64,000 nucleotides of DNA from Symbiobacterium thermophilum IAM 14863 (GTDB lineage Bacteria; Bacillota; Sulfobacillia; Symbiobacteriales; Symbiobacteriaceae). The position numbers and the translations under genes are program-made. The stretch lies in contig NC_006177.1 in the NCBI RefSeq assembly GCF_000009905.1, positions 558,001 to 622,000 of the forward strand, given 5' to 3'. The notes beneath the pieces were generated by a model. That model was not told where the DNA came from, made no database searches, and saw nothing but the letters and a program-made list of their open reading frames with translations. Positions 16,826 to 25,319 of this stretch are shown in pieces; the first letter of the stretch is position 1, and each line of letters opens with the position of its first letter.

Positions 16826-17239
16826 ATGACCGATGCCGAACTGATCGCTGCCGCCCGAGATGCCCGCGACCGGGCCTACGTGCCTTACTCCCGCTTCGCT
16901 GTGGGGGCTGCGGTGCTGGCCGAAGACGGCACGCTCTACACCGGCTGCAACATCGAGAACGCGAGCTTCGGGCTGACCAACTGCGCGGAGCGCACCGCCA
17001 TCTTCAAGATGGTGAGCGAGGGGCGCCGCCGGTTCAAGGCCATCGCCGTCATCGCCGATACCGACGGGCCCTGCAGCCCCTGCGGCGCCTGTCGCCAGGT
17101 GATGAGCGAGTTCGGGCCCGACGCCCGGGTCATCCTGACCAACCTGAAGGGCGACACCTGGACCGGGTCTGTGCGGGATCTCCTCCCCGGGGCCTTTACG
17201 TCTGCCGATCTGCCCGGGGATGAGGAGGGGCGCACATGA
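16826..17239 (+). CDS. cdd: Cytidine deaminase
   Basis: Zinc enzyme that deaminates cytidine and deoxycytidine to uridine forms in pyrimidine salvage. 137 residues. Zinc and catalytic motifs are 'NCAERTAIFK' (Cys, catalytic Glu) and 'PCSPCGACRQV' (two Cys). 'YVPYSRFAVGAAV' and 'TGCNIENASFGLT' are the nucleoside-binding motifs. ATG 16826 has AGGAGGG upstream and is 14 bp from dgkA. It overlaps era by 4 bp. Confidence 0.97.
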   Translation: MTDAELIAAARDARDRAYVPYSRFAVGAAVLAEDGTLYTGCNIENASFGLTNCAERTAIFKMVSEGRRRFKAIAVIADTDGPCSPCGACRQVMSEFGPDARVILTNLKGDTWTGSVRDLLPGAFTSADLPGDEEGRT

Positions 17240-18186
17240 ACGGGGCCCCCTTCCGCTCCGGTTTCTGTTCCATCGTGGGCCGGCCCAACGTGGGCAAGTC
17301 CACTCTGCTCAACGCGTTCGTGGCGGCGAAGCTGGCCATCATGTCGGACAAGCCGCAGACCACCCGCAACCGCATCCTGGGCGTGTACAACCGGCCCGAC
17401 GCGCAGGTGGTCTTCCTGGACACGCCGGGCATCCACAAGCCGCGCCACCGGCTCGGGGAGTACATGAACAAGGTCGCCATCGGCACCATCCCCGAGGTGG
17501 ACGTGGTGCTCTTCGTCGTCGACGGCTCGGTGCCCGAGCCCGGCGAGGGCGACCGCTACGTCGCCGACGTCGTGGCCCGCTCGGGCCGACCGGCGATCCT
17601 GGTGGTCAACAAGATGGACCGGGTGAAGCGGGGCGACTGGTATGCGGTGATGGACGCGTACAAGGCCCTGGCTCAGCCGGAGGCCCGCAGCGAGAACCCC
17701 GACCCCGGGGCGCCCACCATCGAATGGATCGACATCGTGCCGGTGTCGGCGCTGGAGCACAAGAACATCGACGCGCTGCTGGACCTGATCGTGCAGCAGA
17801 TGGAGGAAGGGCCGAAGTACTACCCCGAAGACATGATCACGGACCAGCCGGAGCGCTTTGTGATCGCGGAGTTCATCCGGGAGAAGATCCTGCAGCTCAC
17901 CCGGGACGAGGTGCCGCACTCGGTGGCGGTGGAGGTGGAGGAGCTGCAGCGCCGCCCGACCGGCACCGTCTACGTCAGCGCCTCGATCTACGTGGAGCGC
18001 GAGAGCCAGAAGGGCATCATCATCGGCAAGCGCGGCGCCATGTTGAAGGAGATCGGCGCCCGGGCGCGGCAGGACATCGAGCAGATGCTGGGCTCCAAGA
18101 TCTACCTGGAGCTGTTCGTGAAGGTGAAGGAGGACTGGCGGAACAAGGAGTCGGTCCTGCGGAGCCTGGGGTACCGGGAGGAATAG
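17236..18186 (+). CDS. era: GTPase Era
   Basis: Essential GTPase that binds the 3' end of 16S rRNA during 30S assembly. 316 residues. G1 'GRPNVGKSTLLNAF', G3 'LDTPGIHKP', G4 'NKMD' and the following 'VSALEHKN' (G5) are clear. The C-terminal KH domain has 'IIIGKRGAMLKEIGARARQD'. It starts at the ATGA overlapping cdd. In many Firmicutes recO and glyQS follow here; in this genome they are 33 kb downstream, and the next gene is an alcohol dehydrogenase. The 185 bp after the stop show no clear terminator. Confidence 0.97.
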   Translation: MNGAPFRSGFCSIVGRPNVGKSTLLNAFVAAKLAIMSDKPQTTRNRILGVYNRPDAQVVFLDTPGIHKPRHRLGEYMNKVAIGTIPEVDVVLFVVDGSVPEPGEGDRYVADVVARSGRPAILVVNKMDRVKRGDWYAVMDAYKALAQPEARSENPDPGAPTIEWIDIVPVSALEHKNIDALLDLIVQQMEEGPKYYPEDMITDQPERFVIAEFIREKILQLTRDEVPHSVAVEVEELQRRPTGTVYVSASIYVERESQKGIIIGKRGAMLKEIGARARQDIEQMLGSKIYLELFVKVKEDWRNKESVLRSLGYREE

Positions 18187-18371
18187 CCGCGCGCGGGGCG
18201 ACGGGACGTGCGGAGGTCGCCTGATCCTGTGGGGAGGGCGGCCTCCGTTTGGTTGAGGCCGCAGCGCGGCGAACGCCGCCGGGCCGCCGGTTCCCTGACG
18301 CCGTGAGGACGGCTCGCATCGTGTGCGCACCAGTCTGCGAATCTTGACACCAGAGGAGAGGGTGACGCCCC

Positions 18372-19544
18372 ATGGAAAACTTCGTGTTCCACAATCCCAC
18401 CAGACTGATCTTCGGCCGCGGGCAGCTGAGCCGCCTGCGCGACGAGCTGGAACCCTACGGGAAGCGGGTGCTCCTGGTGTACGGCGGCGGCTCCATCAAG
18501 CGCACCGGCCTGTATGACGAGGTCATGGCCATCCTGCGGGAGGCCGGCCGCACGGTGTTCGAGCTGCCGGGGGTGGAGCCCAATCCCCGGCTCACCACCG
18601 TCCATCGGGGCGTGGAGATCTGCCGGCGGGAGCAGATCGACTTCATCCTCGCCGTCGGCGGCGGCAGCGTGCTCGACTGCGCCAAGGCCATTGCGGTGGG
18701 CGCCCGGTACGACGGCGACATGTGGGACATCGTCACCAGGAAGGCGGAGGCGACGGGCGCCCTGCCGTTCGGCGCGGTGCTCACGCTGGCGGCCACCGGG
18801 TCGGAGATGAACCCCACCTCGGTGATCACCAACTGGGAGACCCAGCAGAAGCTGGGATGGTCCGCCAGGCCCTACACCTTCCCCGCCTTCTCGATCCTGG
18901 ATCCCGTCTACACCTTCACGGTGCCCAGGGATCACACGGTGTACGGCATCGTGGACATGATGTCCCACGCGCTGGAGCAGTACTTCCACGCTGCGGACAA
19001 CGCGCCCCTGATCGACCGCTGGATCGAGGACCTGCTGCGGACGGTCATGGAGGCGGCGCCCAAGGCGGTGGCCAACCCGGAGGACTACGAGGCCCGGGAG
19101 ACCCTGCTGTTCTGCGGCACGATGGCCCTGAACGGCGTGCTCTCCATGGGCACCGACGGAGGCGACTGGGCCACCCACGCCATCGAGCACGCGATTTCGG
19201 CGGTGTACGATATCCCCCACGGCGGCGGGCTCGCCATCGTCCAGCCCAACTGGATGAAGTACTGCCTGGAGACCGACCCGGCTCGCTTTGCCCGCCTGGC
19301 GGTACGGGTCTTCGATGTGGCCCCGGCCGGCCGCACCGACCGGGAGGTGGGGCTCGAGGGCATCGAGCGGCTGCGGCAGTTCTGGAGCAGCCTCGGCGCA
19401 CCGGCGCGGCTGGCCGACTACGGCATCGGCGACGACCAGATCGACCGGATGGCCGTCCTGGCCATGAAGGGCGGCACGACGGTGGGCCGGTTCCGCCCGC
19501 TGACGCCGGAGGACGTGGCCGCGATCCTGCGCATGTCGCTTTAG
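18372..19544 (+). CDS. Iron-containing alcohol dehydrogenase (butanol dehydrogenase type)
   Basis: Cytoplasmic NAD(P)H-dependent group III alcohol dehydrogenase, most like BdhA/YugJ-type enzymes. 390 residues. The first residues '[20 protein letters not shown]' are diagnostic. The nucleotide-binding motif is '[20 protein letters not shown]'. Metal ligands are provided by '[12 protein letters not shown]' (His) and '[19 protein letters not shown]' (Asp/His). AGGAGAGGGTGA precedes the ATG. A strong hairpin terminator follows. Confidence 0.94.
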   Translation: MENFVFHNPTRLIFGRGQLSRLRDELEPYGKRVLLVYGGGSIKRTGLYDEVMAILREAGRTVFELPGVEPNPRLTTVHRGVEICRREQIDFILAVGGGSVLDCAKAIAVGARYDGDMWDIVTRKAEATGALPFGAVLTLAATGSEMNPTSVITNWETQQKLGWSARPYTFPAFSILDPVYTFTVPRDHTVYGIVDMMSHALEQYFHAADNAPLIDRWIEDLLRTVMEAAPKAVANPEDYEARETLLFCGTMALNGVLSMGTDGGDWATHAIEHAISAVYDIPHGGGLAIVQPNWMKYCLETDPARFARLAVRVFDVAPAGRTDREVGLEGIERLRQFWSSLGAPARLADYGIGDDQIDRMAVLAMKGGTTVGRFRPLTPEDVAAILRMSL

Positions 19545-19644
19545 CTGCTGGGTCCGGACGCTTCTCATCCGCCGGGCTGGGGACCCGCCCCCGGGAGAGG
19601 CTCGGGGATGGGGGACTTCGTCCGCCATGAGACTCCAGAAACGA

Positions 19645-19675
19645 AGGCCGCCGGGAACCCCCCGGCGGCCTCTGC
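19645..19675. terminator. Bidirectional terminator hairpin
   Basis: An 11-bp perfect stem AGGCCGCCGGG / CCCGGCGGCCT with loop AACCC, between the convergent alcohol dehydrogenase and lipoprotein genes. Confidence 0.8.
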
Positions 19676-19679
19676 TGTA

Positions 19680-21242
19680 TCAGTCCGCCCACACCACGAT
19701 GCCTGTGGAGAGCGACACCCAGCCGTTCTCGCCCTGCTCCGTGCGGACCCACGCCCAGCAGTGCTGCTCGTCGCAGGTCCAGGCCTGGTTGAGCCTCACC
19801 GGCGCATCGGACAGGTCGGCGACGGCCAGCCGGGTGCCGGTGGGCAGGCACCGGATGATGCGGCCCTGCAGCGAGGGCTGCTCCCGCAGGTTCAGGCAGT
19901 CGCCCTGTGGGTCCTGCACGGCCAGCAGGTACGGGTCGGGGAAGGGAGGCTTCTGCACCGCGGCGGGCATGGGCAGCCCCCACTCGTTGCTGCTCTGGCC
20001 GATCAGCGGGTTGATGGTGAAGGCCACCTCCTGGCCGGAGGCGCCCCAGCGGGGGTTATCGATTCGCCAGTCGTCGCGCGCCGGCAGCTCGATGCGCCGG
20101 AGCACGGTGCCGGCGCCGTCCACGACGGCGAGGCCGGCGAGGAAGCGGTCGGGAGCGTCCGGGGACGGCTCCAGGCCGGCGCGCCAGACCAGCGGCGTGC
20201 CGGCGTGGGAAACCTCCGGCGCGGGCCGCAGGTCGCCGCCTTCCCGGGAGACCAGGAAGTTGCCGACCGCGGGGACCCGCAGGAGCAGGTCGGCGGCGTC
20301 CGCCGTCCATCCGCGGGCCCAGGCGTTCAGCACCCGGAAGAGCGGCCGGCCCGTGGCGAGGTCGGTCACCACGACGGCGTCCGCGAAGTGGCCCAGGTCG
20401 TCGTAGGATACGAGCAGCCGCCCGTCGGGTGAGGGCCTGGCCCCCTGCCCGGCCACCGGGTACTCCGCCAGCAGCTCTCCCTGCCACGAGTACAGGCGGA
20501 CGATGGAACTCGCCCATACGTGACCGGTCGGTTCCATGCCTTGGACCAGGTAGCTGACCACCAGCTGATCGGCATGGGGCTGCAGTTCGGCGGAGACGAC
20601 GGTCCCCTCCTCAGGCTCGGGCGGCCCGCCCAGGTCCCGGACCTTGCGGGTCGCCAGGTCCACCAGGTAGACCCGCACGTCGGCCGTGGTGTCCTCGATC
20701 TGGCCCTCGCGCGAGGTCGACAGCACCACCTGCGTCCCGTCCGGCGAGAAGGCCGCGCCGGCGGCCTGCTGCCCCCCGAGGTCTGCCGTGAGGGTCTGCA
20801 GCAGCCGGAACCGGCCGTCGGCCACGTGGAAGGTGAGCCGCTCCGCACGGTCCTGAACCGCCTCCAGCAGGAACCGGTCCGGCGCGGTCGCCCGCAGGCG
20901 GAGCTCGGCGGGCTGCCAGGAGAAGGCCTCGCCGGTCTCCCGGTTGACCCAGTAGATCCGACCGTCGCCCTGCAGCGTGATCCAGCGGCCGTCCTCGGAA
21001 AGCGCGTAATCGGTGTCTTCCGCCGCACGCCCCTTCAGCAGCCAGGTCTCGGCCCGGCCGGTGGACAGATCCACGATGTAGAATCCGGGGTTCGGAATCT
21101 CAAGGGTAGAGTCGTACATGCGGTGCTCGACCGCATCCGTCGCGCCCTCGACGGCCCACCGGGATGCTCTGTCCGCGCGCAGGGCGCAGCCCGTCACGGT
21201 CATCGCCGCCAGTACGGCCGCCGTCATCCGCCTCCAACCCAT
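19680..21242 (-). CDS. Lipoprotein with beta-propeller-like repeats and C-terminal SH3-like domain
   Basis: No specific function recognised. 520 residues. A lipobox 'TVTGC' near residue 19 predicts a lipid-anchored surface protein. The body has repeated TolB/WD40-like strands ('YALSEDGRWITLQGDGRIYW', 'AAFSPDGTQVVLSTSREG', 'GARPSPDGRLLVSYDD'). The last ~80 residues, starting 'DCLNLREQPSLQGRIIRCLP', match a bacterial SH3 domain. The intergenic region to yaaH carries a weak promoter-like pair on this strand (CTGACC, 17 nt, TTAAAT around 21320-21350). Confidence 0.75.
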   Translation of the reverse strand: MGWRRMTAAVLAAMTVTGCALRADRASRWAVEGATDAVEHRMYDSTLEIPNPGFYIVDLSTGRAETWLLKGRAAEDTDYALSEDGRWITLQGDGRIYWVNRETGEAFSWQPAELRLRATAPDRFLLEAVQDRAERLTFHVADGRFRLLQTLTADLGGQQAAGAAFSPDGTQVVLSTSREGQIEDTTADVRVYLVDLATRKVRDLGGPPEPEEGTVVSAELQPHADQLVVSYLVQGMEPTGHVWASSIVRLYSWQGELLAEYPVAGQGARPSPDGRLLVSYDDLGHFADAVVVTDLATGRPLFRVLNAWARGWTADAADLLLRVPAVGNFLVSREGGDLRPAPEVSHAGTPLVWRAGLEPSPDAPDRFLAGLAVVDGAGTVLRRIELPARDDWRIDNPRWGASGQEVAFTINPLIGQSSNEWGLPMPAAVQKPPFPDPYLLAVQDPQGDCLNLREQPSLQGRIIRCLPTGTRLAVADLSDAPVRLNQAWTCDEQHCWAWVRTEQGENGWVSLSTGIVVWAD

Positions 21243-21458
21243 GTGCGCATCCTCCCGGGAGCTGCGGCCGGGATAGTCCCGGCCGATGCATTGGCGTTTC
21301 CCCCGCTCGCTGAATTTAACGTAACTTTTTGACGACGGTCAGAGGTGTGGAGTTCCCGCGTGCGCCCCGGCGCGGGGCACGGGCTGAGGCGGGCTTCGAC
21401 CGCAGCCTGCCGGCATAGCATGATCGTATCCGGAATGCCCCACGGGAGGCGGAGCGCG

Positions 21459-22751
21459 ATGCAGATTCACGTGGTCGAGCCCGGGCAGTCTCTCTACGCC
21501 ATCGCCCGCATGTACAGCGTCACCCCCGAGTCCATCGCCCAGGCCAACCAGCTGAACGGCCTGCCCTACCTGGTGGTGGGCCAGGCCCTGGTCATCCCCA
21601 TCACCGGCCGGTACTACTGGGTCCAGCCCGGCGACTCCCTCTGGTCCGTCGGCCAGCGGTTCGGCCTCGACCCGTCGGAACTGGCCCGCATCAACGGCAT
21701 CCCCACCGGCGCCATGCTCCCCGTCGGCCTGCGGCTCTACATACCCCCCGCCCCGCGGCCGCGGACCGAGGTCAACGCCTACGTGGAGCCCTTCGGCGAG
21801 TCCGTCAGCGCGGGGCTGGTGGCCGCATCCCGGGAGGCCGCGCCCCACCTCACCTACCTGGCGCCCTTCAGCTTCCGGGTGCAGCAGGACGGGACGCTGC
21901 AGGCGCCGCCGCTGGACGATCTGCTGCAGATCGCCCGGGACGCGGGGGCTGTGCCCATGCTGGTGGTGACCAACCTGGAGGAGGGCGGCTTCAGCGACGA
22001 GCTGGGCCGGATCATTTTGAACGACCAGGCGGTGCAGGACCGGCTGCTGGGGGAGATCCAGCGGCTCATCCGGGAGATGGGCTTCCGGGACGTCCACTTC
22101 GACTTCGAGTTCCTGCGGCCCCAGGACCGGGAGGCGTACAACCGGTTCCTGCGGCGGGCGGCAGACCTGATCCACGGCGAAGGGGCCCTGATCTCCACCG
22201 CCCTGGCGCCGAAGGTGAGCGCCGGGCAGACGGGCCAGTGGTACGAGGCCCACGACTACGCCGCCCACGGGCAGACGGTGGACTTCGTCGTGCTGATGAC
22301 CTACGAATGGGGCTACAGCGGCGGGCCGCCCATGGCCGTGTCCCCCATCGACCAGGTGCGCCGGGTCCTGGAGTTCGCCGTCACCCAGATCCCGCGGGAG
22401 AAGATCATGATGGGGCAGAACCTGTACGGCTACGACTGGACCCTGCCCTACCGGCCGGCGGGCGAGTACGCCCGGGCCATCAGCCCGCAGGAGGCGATCC
22501 GGCAGGCGGCCCGGCGGGGCGCGGCCATCGAGTTCGACACCCGGGCGCAGGCGCCGTTCTACCGGTACGTGGACGAGCAGGGCCGGACCCACGAGGTCTG
22601 GTTCGAGGACGCCCGTTCGATCCAGGCCAAGTTCAACCTGCTGAAGGAGCTGGGGCTCCGGGGCATCAGCTACTGGAAGCTGGGCCTGGACTTCCCGCAG
22701 AACTGGCTGCTCCTGGAGGACAACTTCACCGTCGCCAAGCGGGCGGGGTGA
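21459..22751 (+). CDS. yaaH: LysM / glycosyl hydrolase family 18 spore-cortex enzyme, YaaH/SleL type
   Basis: Likely spore-associated N-acetylglucosaminidase acting on cortex peptidoglycan. 430 residues, close to YaaH (~427). Two LysM domains at the N-terminus ('HVVEPGQSLYAIARMYSVTP' and 'WVQPGDSLWSVGQRFGLDP') bind glycan. The GH18 barrel follows; its active-site strand reads 'FRDVHFDFEFLRPQDREAYN', carrying D-x-D/E-x-E-type acidic residues as in SleL homologues. ATG 21459 has GGGAGG upstream. It has no signal peptide, as usual for spore-coat-localised members. Confidence 0.92.
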   Translation: MQIHVVEPGQSLYAIARMYSVTPESIAQANQLNGLPYLVVGQALVIPITGRYYWVQPGDSLWSVGQRFGLDPSELARINGIPTGAMLPVGLRLYIPPAPRPRTEVNAYVEPFGESVSAGLVAASREAAPHLTYLAPFSFRVQQDGTLQAPPLDDLLQIARDAGAVPMLVVTNLEEGGFSDELGRIILNDQAVQDRLLGEIQRLIREMGFRDVHFDFEFLRPQDREAYNRFLRRAADLIHGEGALISTALAPKVSAGQTGQWYEAHDYAAHGQTVDFVVLMTYEWGYSGGPPMAVSPIDQVRRVLEFAVTQIPREKIMMGQNLYGYDWTLPYRPAGEYARAISPQEAIRQAARRGAAIEFDTRAQAPFYRYVDEQGRTHEVWFEDARSIQAKFNLLKELGLRGISYWKLGLDFPQNWLLLEDNFTVAKRAG

Positions 22752-22824
22752 CGCATCCGCCGCCCCGGCCGGGGAGACTAAAGGGAGGAGCCGATGGCAA
22801 TGGGCCACGGCGGGAGGTGCGTCG

Positions 22825-23556
22825 ATGCCTTCTCTTCCCACCCCGGCAGAGGGAACGCTCTGGTATGCCGAGTCCGGGCCGGCGGACGGCCGGCCCCTCT
22901 TGCTGCTGCATGCCGCGCTGCAGACCCACGAGTCCATGGCCCCCCTCGCGGAGGAGCTTGCGCCGCTGGGGCTCCGGCTGATCGCCGTCGACCTGCCCGG
23001 CCACGGCCGCTCCGCCCACGCCGGGCCGCTGACGATACGCACCATGGCTGACGCCGTCGCGGGCCTGATCGAGCGGCTCGGGTTGGACCGGCCGCTGGCG
23101 GCCGGATACAGCCTGGGCGGCATCGTGGGGATCGAGCTGGCCCTGCGCGGCCTGGTCTCGGGGCTCGTTGTCCTGGCGTCCCGGATCCAACCGGCCGGCG
23201 ATGCCCGCGCCACCTTCGCCCCTGAGGCGATCCGCCGGCGCTCGCCGCTCTGGGCGAGGCAGCTGGCGGAGAAGCACACCGTCACGCCCTGGGAAGCGCT
23301 GGCCGCCGCCCTCGGTGAGGAACTGGCCTCCTGGCCGGGCTTCGACCCGCAGGCCCTCGCGGCGCTTTCCGTTCCCGTGCTGGTGGTGCAGGGCGACCGG
23401 GACCAGATGGTGCCGTTGGAGCAGGGGCAGGAGCTGGCGCGGCTGGCGCCGCAGGGGCGGTTCTGCCTGGTGCCCCGTGCCGGCCATCCCGAGCTGCTCT
23501 ACCGGGCCGACGCCCGGGCGGCGGTGCGCGCATTTCTCGCGAATTTCCTGGCGTAG
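22825..23556 (+). CDS. Alpha/beta hydrolase
   Basis: 243 residues with the alpha/beta hydrolase fold. The first strand and oxyanion region is 'GRPLLLLHAALQTHESM', the nucleophile elbow is 'GYSLGGIVG' (Ser), the acid is near 'VVQGDRDQMVP' (Asp), and the His is in 'RAGHPELLYRAD'. Residues beyond the triad do not reveal the substrate; carboxylesterase or lactonase activities are possible. ATG 22825 has GGGAGG upstream. A promoter for the next transcript starts 4 bp after its stop. Confidence 0.88.
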   Translation: MPSLPTPAEGTLWYAESGPADGRPLLLLHAALQTHESMAPLAEELAPLGLRLIAVDLPGHGRSAHAGPLTIRTMADAVAGLIERLGLDRPLAAGYSLGGIVGIELALRGLVSGLVVLASRIQPAGDARATFAPEAIRRRSPLWARQLAEKHTVTPWEALAAALGEELASWPGFDPQALAALSVPVLVVQGDRDQMVPLEQGQELARLAPQGRFCLVPRAGHPELLYRADARAAVRAFLANFLA

Positions 23557-23560
23557 ATGG

Positions 23561-23589
23561 TTGCATCTGCCCGCCAAGGTGTTTACAAT
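23561..23589 (+). promoter_or_regulatory. Sigma-A-type promoter for the mgtE leader
   Basis: TTGCAT at 23561-23566, a 17-nt spacer, and TACAAT at 23584-23589. Predicted start near 23596, about 325 nt ahead of the mgtE start codon. Confidence 0.75.
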
Positions 23590-23610
23590 GCAAAAGGACG
23601 TTTCGGATGC

Positions 23611-23640
23611 GGGGCGCCCTGGCTGAAAGGGCGCCCCTTC
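23611..23640 (+). terminator. Hairpin at the very start of the mgtE leader
   Basis: A 10-bp perfect stem GGGGCGCCCT / AGGGCGCCCC with a 7-nt loop. It may terminate the hydrolase gene, or be the first stem of the mgtE leader RNA, since it begins only ~15 nt after the predicted start site. Only CTT follows, so intrinsic termination would be weak. Confidence 0.5.
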
Positions 23641-23919
23641 CAGTGAGCGCATCGATCGGAGGTGGTGAAGAGCATGGATGCCGGGCCAAGTCGGAGTCTG
23701 GATTGGCATGCTTTGCGGAATCCTGTAGGAGGCCCGCCCATACTCACAGCCCTCCGGTGCGAACCGCCGCTCAGGGGGAGGTCTGCCGCCGCGCGCCGGC
23801 GGTAGGCTTCGCCCGGTCCGGTTGTTCCTGCGCTTCGCCACGGCTGTGCGGGCCTCCGCATGGCCGTCTTCTCTTTTCGGGGGAGGCGGCAAGCTCCATA
23901 CGAAAGGGAGGCGAGGCCA
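23641..23919 (+). promoter_or_regulatory. Long structured leader of mgtE, class not identified
   Basis: About 280 nt between the first hairpin and mgtE, covered by no ordinary gene. It holds the upstream ORF and a strong hairpin with arms CTGCCGCCG / CGGCGGTAG near its stop. I could not match the M-box (ykoK) magnesium riboswitch consensus by eye. It could be an unrecognised metal-sensing leader or a translation-coupled attenuator. Confidence 0.4.
23674..23805 (+). CDS. Candidate upstream ORF (43 codons) in the mgtE leader
   Basis: ATG 23674 is preceded by GGAGGTGG with good spacing, one of the better ribosome sites in the region. The frame reads 43 codons to TAG 23803. The peptide begins 'MDAGPSRSLDWHALRNPVGG', is Pro- and Arg-rich, contains PP pairs at positions 21-22 and 31-32, and ends in several arginines. 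No homologue is known to me. Proline-rich leader peptides control magnesium-transporter genes in enterobacteria (mgtL, mgtP), so a sensing role is conceivable but inferred. Confidence 0.4.
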   Translation: MDAGPSRSLDWHALRNPVGGPPILTALRCEPPLRGRSAAARRR

Positions 23920-25281
23920 GTGAACCAGGAACTGATCGGAACCCTGGACCAGACCATCGTCCTGCTGCAGCAGCACCGGTTGGACGAGCTGCGGGAGCTG
24001 CTCTCGGAACTCCACCCGGCCGACCTCGCCGAGGTGCTGCAGGAGCTTGAGGAAGAGGACCGGACGGCCGTGGTGCAGCTGCTGGCCGGGCCCACCGCGG
24101 CCGAGGCCATCAGCGAGCTGGAGCCGGAGGAGCAGGCGGAGCTGGTCACCGCGCTGCCGCCCGCGCAGGCCAAGGCCATCCTGGACGAGATGTCCGCCGA
24201 CGACGCTGCGGACCTGTTCGCCGAGCTGGACCCCGAGAAGGCCGGCGCCCTGCTGGACCTGATGGCCCAGGAGGAGGCCACCGATGTCCGCGAGCTGCTC
24301 GGCTTCCGCGAGGACTCGGCCGGCGGCATCATGACCACCGAATTTGTGGCGGTGCAGGCGCACCGCACGGCCGCCGAGGCCATCGAGCAGCTCCGCCGGG
24401 AGGCGCCGTCGGCCGAGACGGCGTACTACGTCTACGTGATCGACGCGCAGGAGCGGCTGGTCGGCGTGCTCTCGCTGCGCGAGCTGATCGTCGCCCCGCC
24501 GGAGACCGAGGTGCGCGCGATCATGCGCACCAACCCCGTCTCGGTGCACGTCAACGAGGACCAGGAAGAGGTTGCCCGGGTCGTGCAGAAGTACAACCTG
24601 CTGGCCGTGCCCGTCGTCGACGACCAGGGGATCCTGCGGGGCATCGTCACGGTCGACGACGTCATCGACGTCCTGGAGGAGGAGGCCACGGAGGACATCT
24701 ACCGGGCCGGCGGCGTCTCCGAGGCGGAGTACGAGACCGACCTGGAAGGCGCGATCTGGCCGTCCGTCCGGGCCCGCCTGCCGTGGCTCCTGGGGCTGCT
24801 GTTCCTGAGCCTGCTCTCGGGCAAGGTGATCGAGACCTTCACCCCGCTCATCAACCAAGTTTCCGCCCTGGCCGTGTTCATCACCACGATGGCCGGCGGC
24901 TCGGGCAACGCCGCCACCCAGGCGCTGACGGTGATGGTGCGGGGCCTGGCCACCGGCGAGGTGGAGCGGGGCCAGCTGATCCGGGCAGTCTGGCGCGAGG
25001 CTCGCATCGGCCTGGTCACCGGGCTGATCTGCGGCCTGGTGCTGGGCGGGGCGGCCATGCTCTGGAACGGCTCGCCCTGGGTCGGCCTGATCGTCGGGCT
25101 GGCCCTCACCATCAACCTGATGCTGGCCAAGGCGGCCGGCTCGCTGGTGCCCGTCATCATCCAGCGGCTCGGGCTGGATCCGGCGGTGGCCTCCGGCCCC
25201 TTCATCGCCACCATCACGGACACCTTCTCCATGCTGGTGTACTTCACCATCGCCTCGCTGGTGCTCCACGCGGTGTTCTGA
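23920..25281 (+). CDS. mgtE: Magnesium transporter MgtE
   Basis: Mg2+-gated channel in the cell membrane. 453 residues from GTG 23920, chosen over the ATG at 23860 because GGGAGG precedes it and the family length (~450) fits. N domain with repeated 'LHPADLAEVLQELEEEDR' helices (~1-130), two CBS domains ('VYVIDAQERLVGVLSLRELI', 'VPVVDDQGILRGIVTVDDV'; ~135-260), then five membrane helices with the pore signature 'TTMAGGSGNAATQALTVMVRG'. It is transcribed from its own promoter through the long leader. Confidence 0.96.
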   Translation: MNQELIGTLDQTIVLLQQHRLDELRELLSELHPADLAEVLQELEEEDRTAVVQLLAGPTAAEAISELEPEEQAELVTALPPAQAKAILDEMSADDAADLFAELDPEKAGALLDLMAQEEATDVRELLGFREDSAGGIMTTEFVAVQAHRTAAEAIEQLRREAPSAETAYYVYVIDAQERLVGVLSLRELIVAPPETEVRAIMRTNPVSVHVNEDQEEVARVVQKYNLLAVPVVDDQGILRGIVTVDDVIDVLEEEATEDIYRAGGVSEAEYETDLEGAIWPSVRARLPWLLGLLFLSLLSGKVIETFTPLINQVSALAVFITTMAGGSGNAATQALTVMVRGLATGEVERGQLIRAVWREARIGLVTGLICGLVLGGAAMLWNGSPWVGLIVGLALTINLMLAKAAGSLVPVIIQRLGLDPAVASGPFIATITDTFSMLVYFTIASLVLHAVF

Positions 25282-25319
25282 ACGGACGGCTGCAATTCGG
25301 CGCGAGGAGGTTGGTACAG

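Noticed and set aside
18340-18371. TTGACA at ~18343 as promoter of the alcohol dehydrogenase gene
   Set aside because: It is immediately followed by the ribosome site and start codon, leaving no place for a -10 box.
23596-23919. M-box (ykoK) magnesium riboswitch before mgtE
   Set aside because: The conserved M-box blocks could not be located by eye; a covariance search is needed before naming a class.
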